A stretch of DNA of 64,000 nt from Novosphingobium sp. (GTDB lineage Bacteria > Pseudomonadota > Alphaproteobacteria > Sphingomonadales > Sphingomonadaceae): assembly GCA_024236175.1 (NCBI GenBank), contig JACKKY010000001.1:930001-994000 (forward strand), written 5' to 3'. The notes beneath the pieces are model-generated. The model had not been told where the DNA came from, made no database searches, and was given only the letters and a program-made list of their open reading frames with translations. The position numbers and the translations under genes were made by a program. Below, one piece after another: positions 37,899 to 46,995 of this stretch; the stretch's first letter is position 1, and every line of letters starts with the position of its first letter.

Positions 37899-38906
37899 AT
37901 GGCCGACCTGGTTCACGAAGAGGAAATCCTGACTCAGGACTTCACCGAAGTCGAAGCCAGCGACTTCGGGCTGGCGGATGTACAGTTCGTTGACCAGCAC
38001 TTCATCGATCCGAAGGGACGCACTGTCCGGGTCAGGAGTTTCTACCGGCTCTATCCGGGCGATATCCACGAGCGCAACAAACGCCGCGGCGGCGGCGTTG
38101 CCAATTCCGAGCAGGACCGCAGCAAGCGTGCGACCGAGCAGGCGCGCGAAGGACGGCACCGGCACTTCTGGGAAAAGATCCTTATCGACATCGAACTCCC
38201 GCTGCCCGATTCGGGAATGGATCCGATCGAGCCGATCGGCGGATATGTGCGATACCATCCGGAGGGAGCCTGGTACGGGCCGTTCGATGTGTACCGCAAG
38301 CGCGTCGGGCCGGAAGACCGAGTCATCGTCCATTGCCACCTGCATACCGAAGGTTCCGCCTACCAGCCGCTCCAGACGATCTCGTCGATGAAGGAACACA
38401 TGTCGAAGCTGATGCACGAGCGGAACGATCCATGGGGGCCGGACTGGTACATCGGATATGACGGTGAGCGTGTCGTCGACGAGAACCCGGCTCAGGCGGC
38501 CACTTGGGAAGCCTGGCAGCAGAAGCGGATCGCTTTCAAGGAACCGCCTATTTCCGACGAGCTGATCAAGCTCAACGTCAATGCCTTTCCCTGGTATCCC
38601 CATCCCCGGCACAAGGGCGTATCGATCAAGCCCATCGCAGCTTTCAACGCGCAAGGTCCGATCACCTCGCTGATCCGCATGGAGGCCGGGGCCAGCGTGC
38701 CGGCCAAGCTCCTGCGCGATCACCGCGTCCTGGCGGTGCTGGCCGGCAAGGTCACGCTGGGCGACAGCCCGGTCAAGGAACGGGTCGCCGTGTTTTCGGC
38801 GCCCGGCGACGAGCTTCCGGTGATGACGGCCGAAGAACCGAGCCTCATCTGGGTGGTGCGCTGGTTGTGGAAGGACAATCCGGTCGCCGATTTCTGGCTG
38901 GATTGA
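37899..38906 (+). CDS. protein of unknown function with possible C-terminal cupin region
   Basis: 335-aa soluble protein I do not recognise. The N-terminal two thirds (for example RSFYRLYPGDIHERNKRRGG, HFWEKILIDIELPLPDSGMDPIEPIGGYVRYHPEGAWYGPFDVYRK) have no family I can name; HCHLHTEGS could be a metal-binding spot. Residues about 245-330 (SLIRMEAGASVPAKLLRDHRVLAVLAGKVTLGDSPVKERVAVFSAPGDELPVMTAEEPSLIWVVRWLW) look like a ChrR/cupin-type beta barrel lacking the His-rich metal motif. It has its own upstream space of 127 bases after the divergent SGNH gene and stops six bases before the convergent phytase gene. Confidence 0.6.
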   Translation: MADLVHEEEILTQDFTEVEASDFGLADVQFVDQHFIDPKGRTVRVRSFYRLYPGDIHERNKRRGGGVANSEQDRSKRATEQAREGRHRHFWEKILIDIELPLPDSGMDPIEPIGGYVRYHPEGAWYGPFDVYRKRVGPEDRVIVHCHLHTEGSAYQPLQTISSMKEHMSKLMHERNDPWGPDWYIGYDGERVVDENPAQAATWEAWQQKRIAFKEPPISDELIKLNVNAFPWYPHPRHKGVSIKPIAAFNAQGPITSLIRMEAGASVPAKLLRDHRVLAVLAGKVTLGDSPVKERVAVFSAPGDELPVMTAEEPSLIWVVRWLWKDNPVADFWLD

Positions 38907-38912
38907 GCGCGA

Positions 38913-39932
38913 CTACGGTTTCGCCAGCGCCTTCAGGATCGCCGCCCACGACACCAGCTTGAAGTTCTGCGCATGCGGAGCGTTGACGCCGTCCTGCGCG
39001 ACGAACAGCCCGGCAGGATAGTCCGCACCGAAACTGCCGGCGGCGACGGCGATGCCATCAGTCTCCTCGGTCGCACCGAAGGCCCCCGCGCCGATCCGGA
39101 AGCGCCCGGCGGGAGCCAGGTCCGGCAGGCGGTAGAGCGCAAAAGCGTTGTCGCCCTGACTGGAAGCGATCAGCCAGCCGCCGGTCTCGCCGTCCGGCAC
39201 GATTGCGAGTCCTTCGACATCGGCGACGAGGTGCAGGCCGTCAGTCTTGGCGACCAGCGTTCCGTCTGCCGAACCGGCGGCGAATTTCCAGATGCCGACG
39301 TCTTCCTCACCGACGAAAAGTGTACCGTCGCGCGGATCGACGACGCAGCCTTCGGCCTGGGTGGCGAGCTTGCGCGTCAGCAGCGGTACGGACCGGGCAG
39401 CCCCGTCCAGCTCCAGCCGGTATTCCTCGACGGTTCCGTCCTTGAGAACCGAATAGGCATGCAGCGCAGCACCGTCCGCCCACAGGCACACGCCGTAGGC
39501 TTCGCCTGCACCGCCATCGACCGCTCCCAGCGGCACGAGCCGCGCAGCAGCGGTATCAAGCCGGTAAAGCCGCAGTTTCGCGGCCGCTTCGTCGTTGCGG
39601 TCGCTGGCAACGACCATCACGCCCGCCTCGCCCAGATCGACGAGGTCCACATTGTTGAGGCGGCCCGCGGGATCGAAGAAGCGCGACTTGCCGTCGAGCC
39701 CGTAGACGTGGAGCCCCGCCTTCTTGTCGGTCGCGACGATCAGGCTCGCGGCCGGATCGGCCGGGTTGCGCCAGATCGCCGGGTCGTCGGCGGCGTCGGC
39801 CGCCGCTGTGCCCACCGGTTCGGTCTCCGCCGAAGCCGTAACCTCGACCGCCGGCAGCGAAGCGACCGGTGGAGTTGTAGCGCAACCCGCCGACAGCCCG
39901 GCAAGGCCCAATGCGATCAGGAAACGCTGCAT
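38913..39932 (-). CDS. beta-propeller phytase (3-phytase) lipoprotein
   Basis: 339-aa exported lipoprotein: MQRFLIALGLAGLSAGCATT has a lipobox with Cys at 17. The mature part is a beta-propeller phytase: DDPAIWRNPADPAASLIVATDKKAGLHVYGLDGK, NNVDLVD, ASDRNDEAAAKLRLYR, QAEGCVVDPRDGTLFVGEEDVGIWKF, DVEGLAIV and EETDGIAV, the Asp/Glu-rich calcium and phosphate sites of the family. It releases phosphate from phytate at the cell surface. The start overlaps the receptor gene stop as TGATG, so receptor and phytase form one operon. Confidence 0.93.
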   Translation of the reverse strand: MQRFLIALGLAGLSAGCATTPPVASLPAVEVTASAETEPVGTAAADAADDPAIWRNPADPAASLIVATDKKAGLHVYGLDGKSRFFDPAGRLNNVDLVDLGEAGVMVVASDRNDEAAAKLRLYRLDTAAARLVPLGAVDGGAGEAYGVCLWADGAALHAYSVLKDGTVEEYRLELDGAARSVPLLTRKLATQAEGCVVDPRDGTLFVGEEDVGIWKFAAGSADGTLVAKTDGLHLVADVEGLAIVPDGETGGWLIASSQGDNAFALYRLPDLAPAGRFRIGAGAFGATEETDGIAVAAGSFGADYPAGLFVAQDGVNAPHAQNFKLVSWAAILKALAKP

Positions 39933-42766
39933 CAGAAGCTGACCCGGGCGCCGAACTTCATCGTCCAGTTGTAACGCTCGTACTGGTAGATGTTCTGCCG
40001 TCCGCCGAAATTGTTGTAAGCAAAATACTTGGCGTCGTTGATGTTCACCCATTCGTAGAACAGCTGCACCTGCTTGTTGATCCGGTACTTCGCGCTGAGG
40101 TCCAGCTGGAAGTGATCGTCGACATAGCGGTCAAAGTCGGCCTCGTCACCAAGCTCGTCCAGATACTTGTCGCGATAGGTTCCGGCAAGCCGCAGGCTGA
40201 TCGGGCCCTTCTCGTAGCCCAGCGTGATGTTGGCGGTGTGCTTGGAAGTCGACGGCAGCGTGATCTTCCTAAGGTCGTTGGGATCGCCGTCGTTCGGCAC
40301 CATACCGGTCGCGTCGGTGTAGGTGTAGTTCGCCTGGACGATAAGTCCGTCGAAGGGCGAAGGCAGCATGGTGAATGCCTGTGCGAAGCTCAGCTCCACG
40401 CCCCACACCTCGGCGCTTTCACCGTTGATCGGGATCGTCGCCTCGTCATAGGCGATGCCGTTGTAGGTGCCCGGACCGTCGACATTGGTGTCGACGATGA
40501 AGTTCTTGATGTCCTTGTAGAAGAAGGCCGCGCTGATCGCGCCGTTGCCCGACAGGTAATATTCCAGCGAAAGGTCGGCGTTCCATGCCTCGTAGGGCTT
40601 GAGATCGGGATTGCCGAACTCGCCCTCGCGCTCGTCGTCGTCGTTCTGCTCGACCGCGAAGCGCGGCGCCAGCTTGGACAGTTTGGGACGGACCAGCGAG
40701 CGGTACCCGGCGGCGCGCACAATGAGGTCCGGCTGCGCTTCCCAGCGGATGTTGAGGCTGGGCAGCCAGTGATCGTAGTCCTTCTCGAAGGTCACCGGCG
40801 CCACCAGAACCGTATCGTCCGTAGCGGTTGAGCCGTCGGGAAGCGTGCCGTCTTCCTCGACCAGCGTCACGAGATTGCCGGCGATGTCGTTGGAAGTGTG
40901 TTCGTAACGCACACCGCCGATCACGCGCAGGTCTGCGCTGTCATAGCGGGCCAGCAGGTAGCCGGCCATGATGTCTTCGGAGACGCTGTAGTCTTCCACG
41001 GCGGAATCGAATTGCGAATCGACTTCGTTGAGTTCGAACGATCCCCGGTTGGCGAGGAAGAAGTCGGTGGAGCCTTTGTAGCTCGCGACAGGCCCGATGT
41101 CCGTGATGCGGTAGGTCTGTTCGCCCAGCACGTCGGCAAGCGTGAGGTCGTCGTGCTCGTAGAATTCGACCTGCTTGTTGTAGCTCTTGTCGCGCCAGCG
41201 GCCCTTGAAGCCCGCCTGCACGGTGATGCTGCCGTTGTCGGTGAAGAACTCGCGGCCAAGATCGAGCTTCGCCGCATATTCCTCGTCGACCGAGTTCGAC
41301 AGTGCGGTGTATTCGATATCGTCCAGTTCGTAGGCGCCGGGATCGAAGAAGTCTGCCGTATTGCCGGACACCGAATAGAGCGGCGTGCGCGCATTGCTCT
41401 GGTCGACGGTGACGACAAGGCCGTCGCCTTCGAACTTGTGATCGAAGGTGGTCGGATCGAGCGAGCCGCTTTCCCGTTCGCTCGACTTGGCCCAGCTCAC
41501 CGAATAGCCGGCTTTCCATTCTCCGGTATCAGTTTCGCCGCCGAACGTCAGCGAACGGATCTTCTGCGATTCGAAGCGGTCCTTGATGTCGCGTTCCAGC
41601 TCGATCTCGCCGTCGGCGTCGTCGAACACCACCGTCGTGCCGCTTCCCGAACTCGGAGCCTCATCGAACTTGAAAGTCGTCCGGCGGCGGAATTCCTGGT
41701 CGTCGAACTGGCTGTAGAGACCGCGCAGGTAGAGCTCGGTCGTGTCGCTCATCCTGAAATCGAAGCCGAGCGTGGCGCTGATCCTTTCGCGCTCCACGTC
41801 ATAGTCACGGTACTGCAGCTCTTCGGCGTAGACCAGCCCGCCGTCCTCGCTCCAGTCGTCGGCTTCGATATTGTCGGTTTCGAACTTGCGCTTGTAGTAG
41901 GAAATGCCGCCCGACAGGCCGACGTTGTCGCTGATCCGGCGCGTGAAATCGACGCTTCCCTTTGGTGTCACGTCACCGGAGAAATCATTGTAGCTGCCTT
42001 CGGCCTTGAGCGTCAGGATGTCCTTCTTCCGGTCGAAGGCCCTGGTCGTCTCGATTTCGATCGAGGCGCCGATCGTGTCGGCATCCATGTCGGGGGTCAG
42101 CGACTTCTTCACCTCGATCGATTCGATGATGTCGCTGGAGACGACATCGAGCGCCACCGAACGCACGTCGCTTTCGGGGGCGGGCAGGCGCACGCCGTTG
42201 AGCGAGGTGGAATTGAGTTCGGGATCCAGTCCGCGGACCGACACGAAGCGGCCCTCGCCCTGGTCATTGAGGATATTGATGCCGGGAAGGCGGCGCAGCG
42301 ATTCGGCAACGTTCTGGTCGGGGAACTGGCCGATGGCATCGCGAGTAAGCGTGTCGCTGACGGTGTCCGCTGCGCGCTTGCGCGAGAGCGCGCTGGCCTG
42401 GTTGGCGGCCTGGCCGATCACCAGGATGTCGCTGGCGGCCAGGCCGGTCACACCGCCGAGCGCGACATCGACGCGGATCGCGCCGCTGGCGGGAACGGCG
42501 ACGGTCCGCCGCTCCGTCCGTGCGCCGACATAACGGAACTCGAGGGTGTAGTTGCCTTCGGGAATGTCCGCGAAAAAGAAACTGCCGTCGCGTTCCGTCA
42601 CAGCCGCACGATCGAGCTCGACGATGCGCACCTCGGCCGATTGCAATGCGATGGTTTCCGAAGCGTCGATCACCGTGCCTGTAACATCACCGGCAAACGC
42701 GGGGGTGCAAACGGCCAGCGCCAGAACCGGCGCAGAGGTCGAGGCGAGCAGCCGCGAGAATTTCAT
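39932..42766 (-). CDS. TonB-dependent receptor of the phytase operon
   Basis: 944-aa outer-membrane receptor. A signal peptide (MKFSRLLASTSAPVLALAVCTPAFAG) is followed by a carboxypeptidase-like beta-sandwich (VTGTVIDASETIALQSAEVRIV, GSFFFADIPEGNYTLEFRYVG), a plug domain (DQNVAESLRRLPGINILNDQGEGRFVSVRGLDPELNSTSLNGVRLP) and a 22-strand barrel ending KFGARVSF. This resembles the TonB-Xanth-Caul receptor type, which often takes up sugars and organic phosphates. Pairing with a phytase suggests uptake of phytate or its products. Translation starts at ATG 42766 with GGAG seven bases upstream. Confidence 0.94.
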   Translation of the reverse strand: MKFSRLLASTSAPVLALAVCTPAFAGDVTGTVIDASETIALQSAEVRIVELDRAAVTERDGSFFFADIPEGNYTLEFRYVGARTERRTVAVPASGAIRVDVALGGVTGLAASDILVIGQAANQASALSRKRAADTVSDTLTRDAIGQFPDQNVAESLRRLPGINILNDQGEGRFVSVRGLDPELNSTSLNGVRLPAPESDVRSVALDVVSSDIIESIEVKKSLTPDMDADTIGASIEIETTRAFDRKKDILTLKAEGSYNDFSGDVTPKGSVDFTRRISDNVGLSGGISYYKRKFETDNIEADDWSEDGGLVYAEELQYRDYDVERERISATLGFDFRMSDTTELYLRGLYSQFDDQEFRRRTTFKFDEAPSSGSGTTVVFDDADGEIELERDIKDRFESQKIRSLTFGGETDTGEWKAGYSVSWAKSSERESGSLDPTTFDHKFEGDGLVVTVDQSNARTPLYSVSGNTADFFDPGAYELDDIEYTALSNSVDEEYAAKLDLGREFFTDNGSITVQAGFKGRWRDKSYNKQVEFYEHDDLTLADVLGEQTYRITDIGPVASYKGSTDFFLANRGSFELNEVDSQFDSAVEDYSVSEDIMAGYLLARYDSADLRVIGGVRYEHTSNDIAGNLVTLVEEDGTLPDGSTATDDTVLVAPVTFEKDYDHWLPSLNIRWEAQPDLIVRAAGYRSLVRPKLSKLAPRFAVEQNDDDEREGEFGNPDLKPYEAWNADLSLEYYLSGNGAISAAFFYKDIKNFIVDTNVDGPGTYNGIAYDEATIPINGESAEVWGVELSFAQAFTMLPSPFDGLIVQANYTYTDATGMVPNDGDPNDLRKITLPSTSKHTANITLGYEKGPISLRLAGTYRDKYLDELGDEADFDRYVDDHFQLDLSAKYRINKQVQLFYEWVNINDAKYFAYNNFGGRQNIYQYERYNWTMKFGARVSF

Positions 42767-43149
42767 TTTGGTCTCCGTCCCTGAATCGGGCGGTGCTGTA
42801 GAGACCGTCGATGACGCTCAAGAGACAGTTATGTTTCAGTTTCTTGAAATGCGGCAGCCCAGTTGAGCGCGCCGCGTGGGCCAAGGCGCCCACTGCTGCT
42901 GTCGAACCGTGCAAAGTCTTTATCGCAATCGATTCGCAGTATTAATATTGCCCGTGACGGAGAGGTCGGGCCCGGGCTCTTCCAAGCGGTCTGCTCAGGC
43001 CGAAACCACCTCGGTACCCCCGAAAGGCTCCCGAAAAGTGCCGGGACCGCCATGACACGGCCCCGGCTGAGTTGGGGAGAGAGAATGCCCGGAAGCCGGG
43101 CAGCAGAGGCTTGACAGGAACCAAGGCACCCTGCACATAAACTACTAAT
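42767..43149. other. intergenic region between divergent receptor operons
   Basis: The non-coding gap of 428 bases to 43194 holds the candidate Pho box and, nearer the iron receptor, a TTGACA at 43111 and a candidate Fur site. In between lie TATCGCAATCGATTCGCAG (42920-42938), whose right half ATTCGCA resembles an alphaproteobacterial Fur half-site, and an imperfect palindrome GCAGTATTAATATTGC at 42936-42951. I see no convincing open frame or RNA gene here. Confidence 0.4.
42811..42828 (-). promoter_or_regulatory. candidate Pho box upstream of the receptor/phytase operon
   Basis: On the - strand CTGTCTC-TTGA-GCGTCAT matches the 7-4-7 PhoB repeat pattern at 10 of 14 half-site positions (consensus CTGTCAT, 4 bases, CTGTCAT), about 45-60 bases before the receptor start. 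Phosphate starvation control is expected for phytase. One more T at 42800-42804 could serve in a -10. Binding is inferred. Confidence 0.4.
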
Positions 43150-43170
43150 GCGAATCACTTTCATTATCAA
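43111..43170 (+). promoter_or_regulatory. candidate Fur-controlled promoter of the iron receptor
   Basis: TTGACA at 43111-43116 and CATAAA at 43136-43141, 19 bases apart, form a possible sigma-70 promoter. Directly after is GCGAATCACTTTCATTATC (43150-43168), which agrees with the Fur consensus GATAATGATAATCATTATC at 13 of 19 positions and begins with the alphaproteobacterial half TGCGAAT. A site here would cover the transcription start. Seen: motif and spacing; inferred: iron control. Confidence 0.5.
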
Positions 43171-43194
43171 GTTCTCATTAAGGGGGTTGGAAAA

Positions 43195-45498
43195 TTGATC
43201 AGAACGGCCAGGGTCAGGGCAGGCAATCGCAAGAAAACCATCGGTCGGTGCCAAAGGTTCGCAGCACGGCAGGCAAGGCCGGCCTGCGCGGGCCTTGCAA
43301 TCGCCTTCTCGCTGGCGGCCCAGGCCGCCCATGCACAGGGCAATGAAGGGCTCTACTGGCTGGAACGGCTCAATTCGATCACCGTCAGCGCCACGCGCAC
43401 GCCGATCGAGATCGTCGACGCGCCTGCCACCGTGACGGTCATCACCGAGCAGGACATCGCCGACCAGTTCGTCACCGACATCAAGGACCTCGTCCGCTTC
43501 GAGCCGGGCGTCAGCGTCCGGCGCGCGCCGGCCCGGTTCGGCGCGGCGCTGGGCGTCACCGGTCGCGCCGGCAACGAGGACTTCAACATTCGCGGCATCG
43601 GCGGCAACCGCGTGCTGATCCAGGTTGACGGCATCCGCTCGCCGCAGGGCTTCTCCTTCGGTGCGCAGGACGCCGGGCGCGGCGGATACACCGACGTCGG
43701 GCTGGTCAAGTCGGTGGAGATCCTGCGCGGCCCCGGCTCGGCGCTGTACGGCAGCGATGGCTTGTCCGGAGTGGTCAGCTTCATCACGTCCGATCCAGCA
43801 GACCTTATCCGGCCCGGCGAATCGGTCGGCGGTTTCGTGCGCGCGCAATACAGCTCCGACGACGAGGAATTCGCCGAGACGGCGGCACTGGCCGGAAACT
43901 TCGGCGCGTGGTCGGCGATGCTCGCCTACACGCGGCGCGATTTCAAGGAGCTCGACAACCAGGGGACTGTCGGCAGGCTCGGCGAGGACCGCACACGGCC
44001 CAATCCGCAGGACGGCCAGTCCGACGCCTTGCTCGGCAAGATCGTGTGGACGGCCGGTGGCCATCGCGTCCGCCTCACCGGCGAATACTTGCGGACCAAG
44101 CTTTTCACCGATGTCCTATCGGGCCAGGGGCCGGCATTCCTGTTCGGCCCTTCTCCAAGCTGGATCGTCGACGACCTTACGGCGCGCGACAGGACCAAGC
44201 GCACCCGCCTTTCGCTGGACTGGACCTGGGAAGGCGACGGCGCGGTGAACTACGCCCATGCCGCCGCCTACTGGCAGGACGGCAAGGACGTCCAGTTCAC
44301 CGACGAGGATCGCTCGCCGGTGAGCGCGACGCCGCGGCCCGACCGCGAGCGGCTGAACACCTTCGAAAACCGCGTCTGGGGGCTTGCCGCCGAGGCGCGC
44401 AGCGATTTCGCCACCGGAGCCATCGGTCATCGCCTGTCCTACGGCGGCGACATCAGCTGGACGCGGCAGGAGGGCCTGCGCGACGGTGTCGAACCGCCAA
44501 CCGGGGAAAGCTTCCCCACCCGCGCCTTTCCCGCGACGGACTTCACGCTCGGCGGGCTTTTCCTGGGCGACGAGATCAGCCTGCTGGACGGCGGCCTGCT
44601 GCTCTACCCCGCGCTGCGTTTCGATTTCTACGAACTCGATCCGAAGGACGACCCCTTGTTGCCGACATTCACCGGCGCGGGCCAGAAGGATTCGCGCGTT
44701 TCGCCGAAGATCGGGGCGGTCGCCAAGGTCACCGGCAACCTGCGGCTGTTTGCCAACTACGCCCAGGGCTTCCGCGCACCGACACCGAGCCAGGTCAACA
44801 ACTTCTTCGAGAACCTTGCCTTCGGCTACACTTCCGCGCCCAATCCCGATCTCGGCCCCGAGCGCAGCGAGAGCTGGGAAGGCGGCGTACGCATCACCGG
44901 CCGCCATGCGGGGCTCAGCATCACCGCCTTCCATGCCGATTACCGGGACTTCATCGACCAGCAGGTCGTCGCCGGTTCCTTCACGCCGAGCGATCCGGCG
45001 GTCTACCAGTTCGTCAATGTCGCCCGGGTCAAGGTGAAGGGCGCCGAGGCGAAAGCCGATTTCCGCGCAGAGAACGGCTTCACAGGCCGCTTCGCCATCG
45101 CCTACGCCAAGGGCGACGAGAAGCTGCCGGGTGGCGGCAACGTGCCGCTCGCCTCGATCGACCCCCTCAACCTCGTGCTGGGCCTCGGCTATCGCGACCC
45201 GAAGGGACGCTTCGGCGGCGAGCTGATCATGACGCATCACGCCCGCAAGGAGCTGAGCCGCACGACCGGCACCTGCTCCGACGAATGCTACCGGCCTGAC
45301 GATTTCACGATTCTCGACGCGACTGCCTTCTGGCGGCTCGGTGATGCGCTGACGCTGCGCGCCGGCATCTTCAACATCACCGACGAAACCTATTCCTACT
45401 GGAGCGACGTGCGCGGTCTCTCCGCCGGTTCCACCGTCACCGACGCCTACACGCGGCCCGGCCGCAACGCGAGCGCATCGCTCAGCTACCGCTTCTGA
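43195..45498 (+). CDS. TonB-dependent receptor, heme/hemoglobin-transferrin-type
   Basis: 767-aa outer-membrane receptor. TTG start at 43195 with AGGGGG eight bases upstream; a charged stretch then a signal peptide ending AAHAQ. Plug: LNSITVSATRTPIEIVDAPATVTVITEQDIAD, then FNIRGIGGNRVLIQVDGIRSPQGF and GPGSALYGSDGLSGVVSF. Barrel segments include NYAQGFRAPTPSQVNNFFENLAFGYTS (the FRAP/NPNL-like heme-receptor region, followed by NPDLGPERSESWEGGVR) and the C-terminus ASASLSYRF. These are traits of the TonB-hemoglobin/transferrin/lactoferrin receptor group. It starts an iron-uptake run with the DUF6607 gene. Confidence 0.93.
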   Translation: MIRTARVRAGNRKKTIGRCQRFAARQARPACAGLAIAFSLAAQAAHAQGNEGLYWLERLNSITVSATRTPIEIVDAPATVTVITEQDIADQFVTDIKDLVRFEPGVSVRRAPARFGAALGVTGRAGNEDFNIRGIGGNRVLIQVDGIRSPQGFSFGAQDAGRGGYTDVGLVKSVEILRGPGSALYGSDGLSGVVSFITSDPADLIRPGESVGGFVRAQYSSDDEEFAETAALAGNFGAWSAMLAYTRRDFKELDNQGTVGRLGEDRTRPNPQDGQSDALLGKIVWTAGGHRVRLTGEYLRTKLFTDVLSGQGPAFLFGPSPSWIVDDLTARDRTKRTRLSLDWTWEGDGAVNYAHAAAYWQDGKDVQFTDEDRSPVSATPRPDRERLNTFENRVWGLAAEARSDFATGAIGHRLSYGGDISWTRQEGLRDGVEPPTGESFPTRAFPATDFTLGGLFLGDEISLLDGGLLLYPALRFDFYELDPKDDPLLPTFTGAGQKDSRVSPKIGAVAKVTGNLRLFANYAQGFRAPTPSQVNNFFENLAFGYTSAPNPDLGPERSESWEGGVRITGRHAGLSITAFHADYRDFIDQQVVAGSFTPSDPAVYQFVNVARVKVKGAEAKADFRAENGFTGRFAIAYAKGDEKLPGGGNVPLASIDPLNLVLGLGYRDPKGRFGGELIMTHHARKELSRTTGTCSDECYRPDDFTILDATAFWRLGDALTLRAGIFNITDETYSYWSDVRGLSAGSTVTDAYTRPGRNASASLSYRF

Positions 45499-45516
45499 CA
45501 AGGAGGGAGACCCCCG

Positions 45517-46491
45517 TTGAGAAATTACCGATCCATACTTCCCGCCGCCGTACTGGCCCTCGCGTGCGCGGCATCGCCGGCATTGGCCCATCCGCCGATC
45601 GGCGAACGGCCGACAGCCGAGGAACAGGCCGCCTTCAACGCCGACCGCGCCGACATCCTGGCGATGGCTGGCAACTACAAGGTGCGTTTCGACATGCAGG
45701 AATCGACGCCCTGGGCGGCCGGCTATGCGCCGCTCGAACGCAAGATCTCGGGCGGATACGAATCCGTGCGCGTCATCGAGGACACCGGAGAGCGGATCGT
45801 GCTGCAGCACCTGCTGGTGGTCGAGCACGAAGGCAAGACCCACGTCATCAAGCACTGGCGACAGGACTGGGATTACGAGCCGGCCAGGATCCTCGTCTAT
45901 GCCGGGCCCGACACCTGGCAATGGCAGGACGTGCCCGAGAAGATGCGCCACGGCCGCTGGTCGCAGACCGTCTGGCAAGTGGATGACAGCCCGCGCTATT
46001 CCGGCTGGGGCGAATGGGAAACGCAGGGCGGCGTGCGCCGCTGGCGTTCCAACTGGACCTGGCGTCCGCTCGCCCGCCGCGATGCGGTGCGCAATCCCGT
46101 CTACGACCGCTACTACGCCATCAACCGCCACCAGCCGACGCCGGACGGCTGGATCCACTGGCAGGACAACATCAAGATGGAACCCGCCGACGCAGGCCTG
46201 AAGCCGGTGGTGCAGGAATATGTCCTCAACACCTATTCGCGTTTCAGCGGATACCCGGTCAAGGCTGCCGACGACTACTGGCGCACAACCAAGTCCTACT
46301 GGGCCGCTGTGCGTGCCGAATGGGACCGGGTCGCAGAGGAAAAGGGCGGCATCCACATCAAGGAACAGGCCGATACCGGCACGGTGATTTCGGCACGCCT
46401 GCTCGAAATGGGCACTGCCATCGCCGAAGGCACGATGAAGGAGGGCTCCGCGATCTCCGAAGCGCGCCGCCTCATCCGGACGAACACCTGA
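45517..46491 (+). CDS. DUF6607 family exported protein
   Basis: 324-aa exported protein with signal peptide MRNYRSILPAAVLALACAASPALAH. The mature part matches the DUF6607 pattern as I know it: GNYKVRFDMQESTPWAAGY, VVEHEGKTHVIKHWRQDWDYEP, WSQTVWQVDDSPRYSG, WRSNWTWRPLARRDAVRNPVYDRYYAINRH and GWIHWQDNIKM. Trp-rich motifs hint at a ligand-binding beta structure. DUF6607 genes commonly sit beside iron or heme TonB-dependent receptors; the function is not established. TTG start with AGGAGG ten bases upstream, 18 bases after the receptor gene. Confidence 0.85.
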   Translation: MRNYRSILPAAVLALACAASPALAHPPIGERPTAEEQAAFNADRADILAMAGNYKVRFDMQESTPWAAGYAPLERKISGGYESVRVIEDTGERIVLQHLLVVEHEGKTHVIKHWRQDWDYEPARILVYAGPDTWQWQDVPEKMRHGRWSQTVWQVDDSPRYSGWGEWETQGGVRRWRSNWTWRPLARRDAVRNPVYDRYYAINRHQPTPDGWIHWQDNIKMEPADAGLKPVVQEYVLNTYSRFSGYPVKAADDYWRTTKSYWAAVRAEWDRVAEEKGGIHIKEQADTGTVISARLLEMGTAIAEGTMKEGSAISEARRLIRTNT

Positions 46492-46517
46492 TTTGCGCAT
46501 AGCAGGAGAACGGCGCC

Positions 46518-46958
46518 ATGTATGATTTCCTCGATCGCCCCGTCACCACGCTCGACCACGGCGGGCGGTTCCTGATCTGGGCAATGCGCAGTTGGGTGAA
46601 GGCCATGGAGGACCGCCAATGCCCCGGCCACGCTCTCGGTGCGGCTTTCGCGAAATGGAAGATGATCTCAGGGCTGCAGCCGTTCCTGCACGTCATGGCG
46701 CTGTTCAACCGCCACGGTCTCGAAACATTCGGGTTCTGCCGCCTGCAGTGCAACCATGTGTCGGAGCATGAGGCTATCATTATCAGCCTGGTCTGCTCGC
46801 TGCGCGACAGCCGACCCGAGTTTGTACGGGACACCGTGGCATTGCTGGTCGAAGAGGACCATATCGGCGACCTGATCGCATCGCTCTCGGCGCTGGGGCG
46901 GAGCATGGACGAGGCTGCCATCTTCCCGGCACGCACCGCCCCGGTGGCCGATAGCTAG
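46518..46958 (+). CDS. small conserved-looking protein of the iron-uptake locus
   Basis: 146-aa soluble protein without signal peptide or membrane segment. I do not recognise it. It begins MYDFLDRPVTTLDHGGRFLIWAMRSWVKAMEDRQCPGHALGAAFAKWKM; the middle has Cys and His (FGFCRLQCNHVSEHE) that could bind a metal or iron-sulphur or heme group; the end is helical. AGGAG lies 9-10 bases before the ATG and it follows the DUF6607 gene by 26 bases, so it is probably co-transcribed. It converges on tonB. Confidence 0.65.
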   Translation: MYDFLDRPVTTLDHGGRFLIWAMRSWVKAMEDRQCPGHALGAAFAKWKMISGLQPFLHVMALFNRHGLETFGFCRLQCNHVSEHEAIIISLVCSLRDSRPEFVRDTVALLVEEDHIGDLIASLSALGRSMDEAAIFPARTAPVADS

Positions 46959-46995
46959 TCGAGCCGCATTCGGCGTCGGCATGGCCCGTCCGGTA

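Noticed and set aside
40898..42784. A 628-codon + strand frame across the phytase-operon receptor gene
   Set aside because: No recognisable domain; it is the complement of a well-supported receptor.
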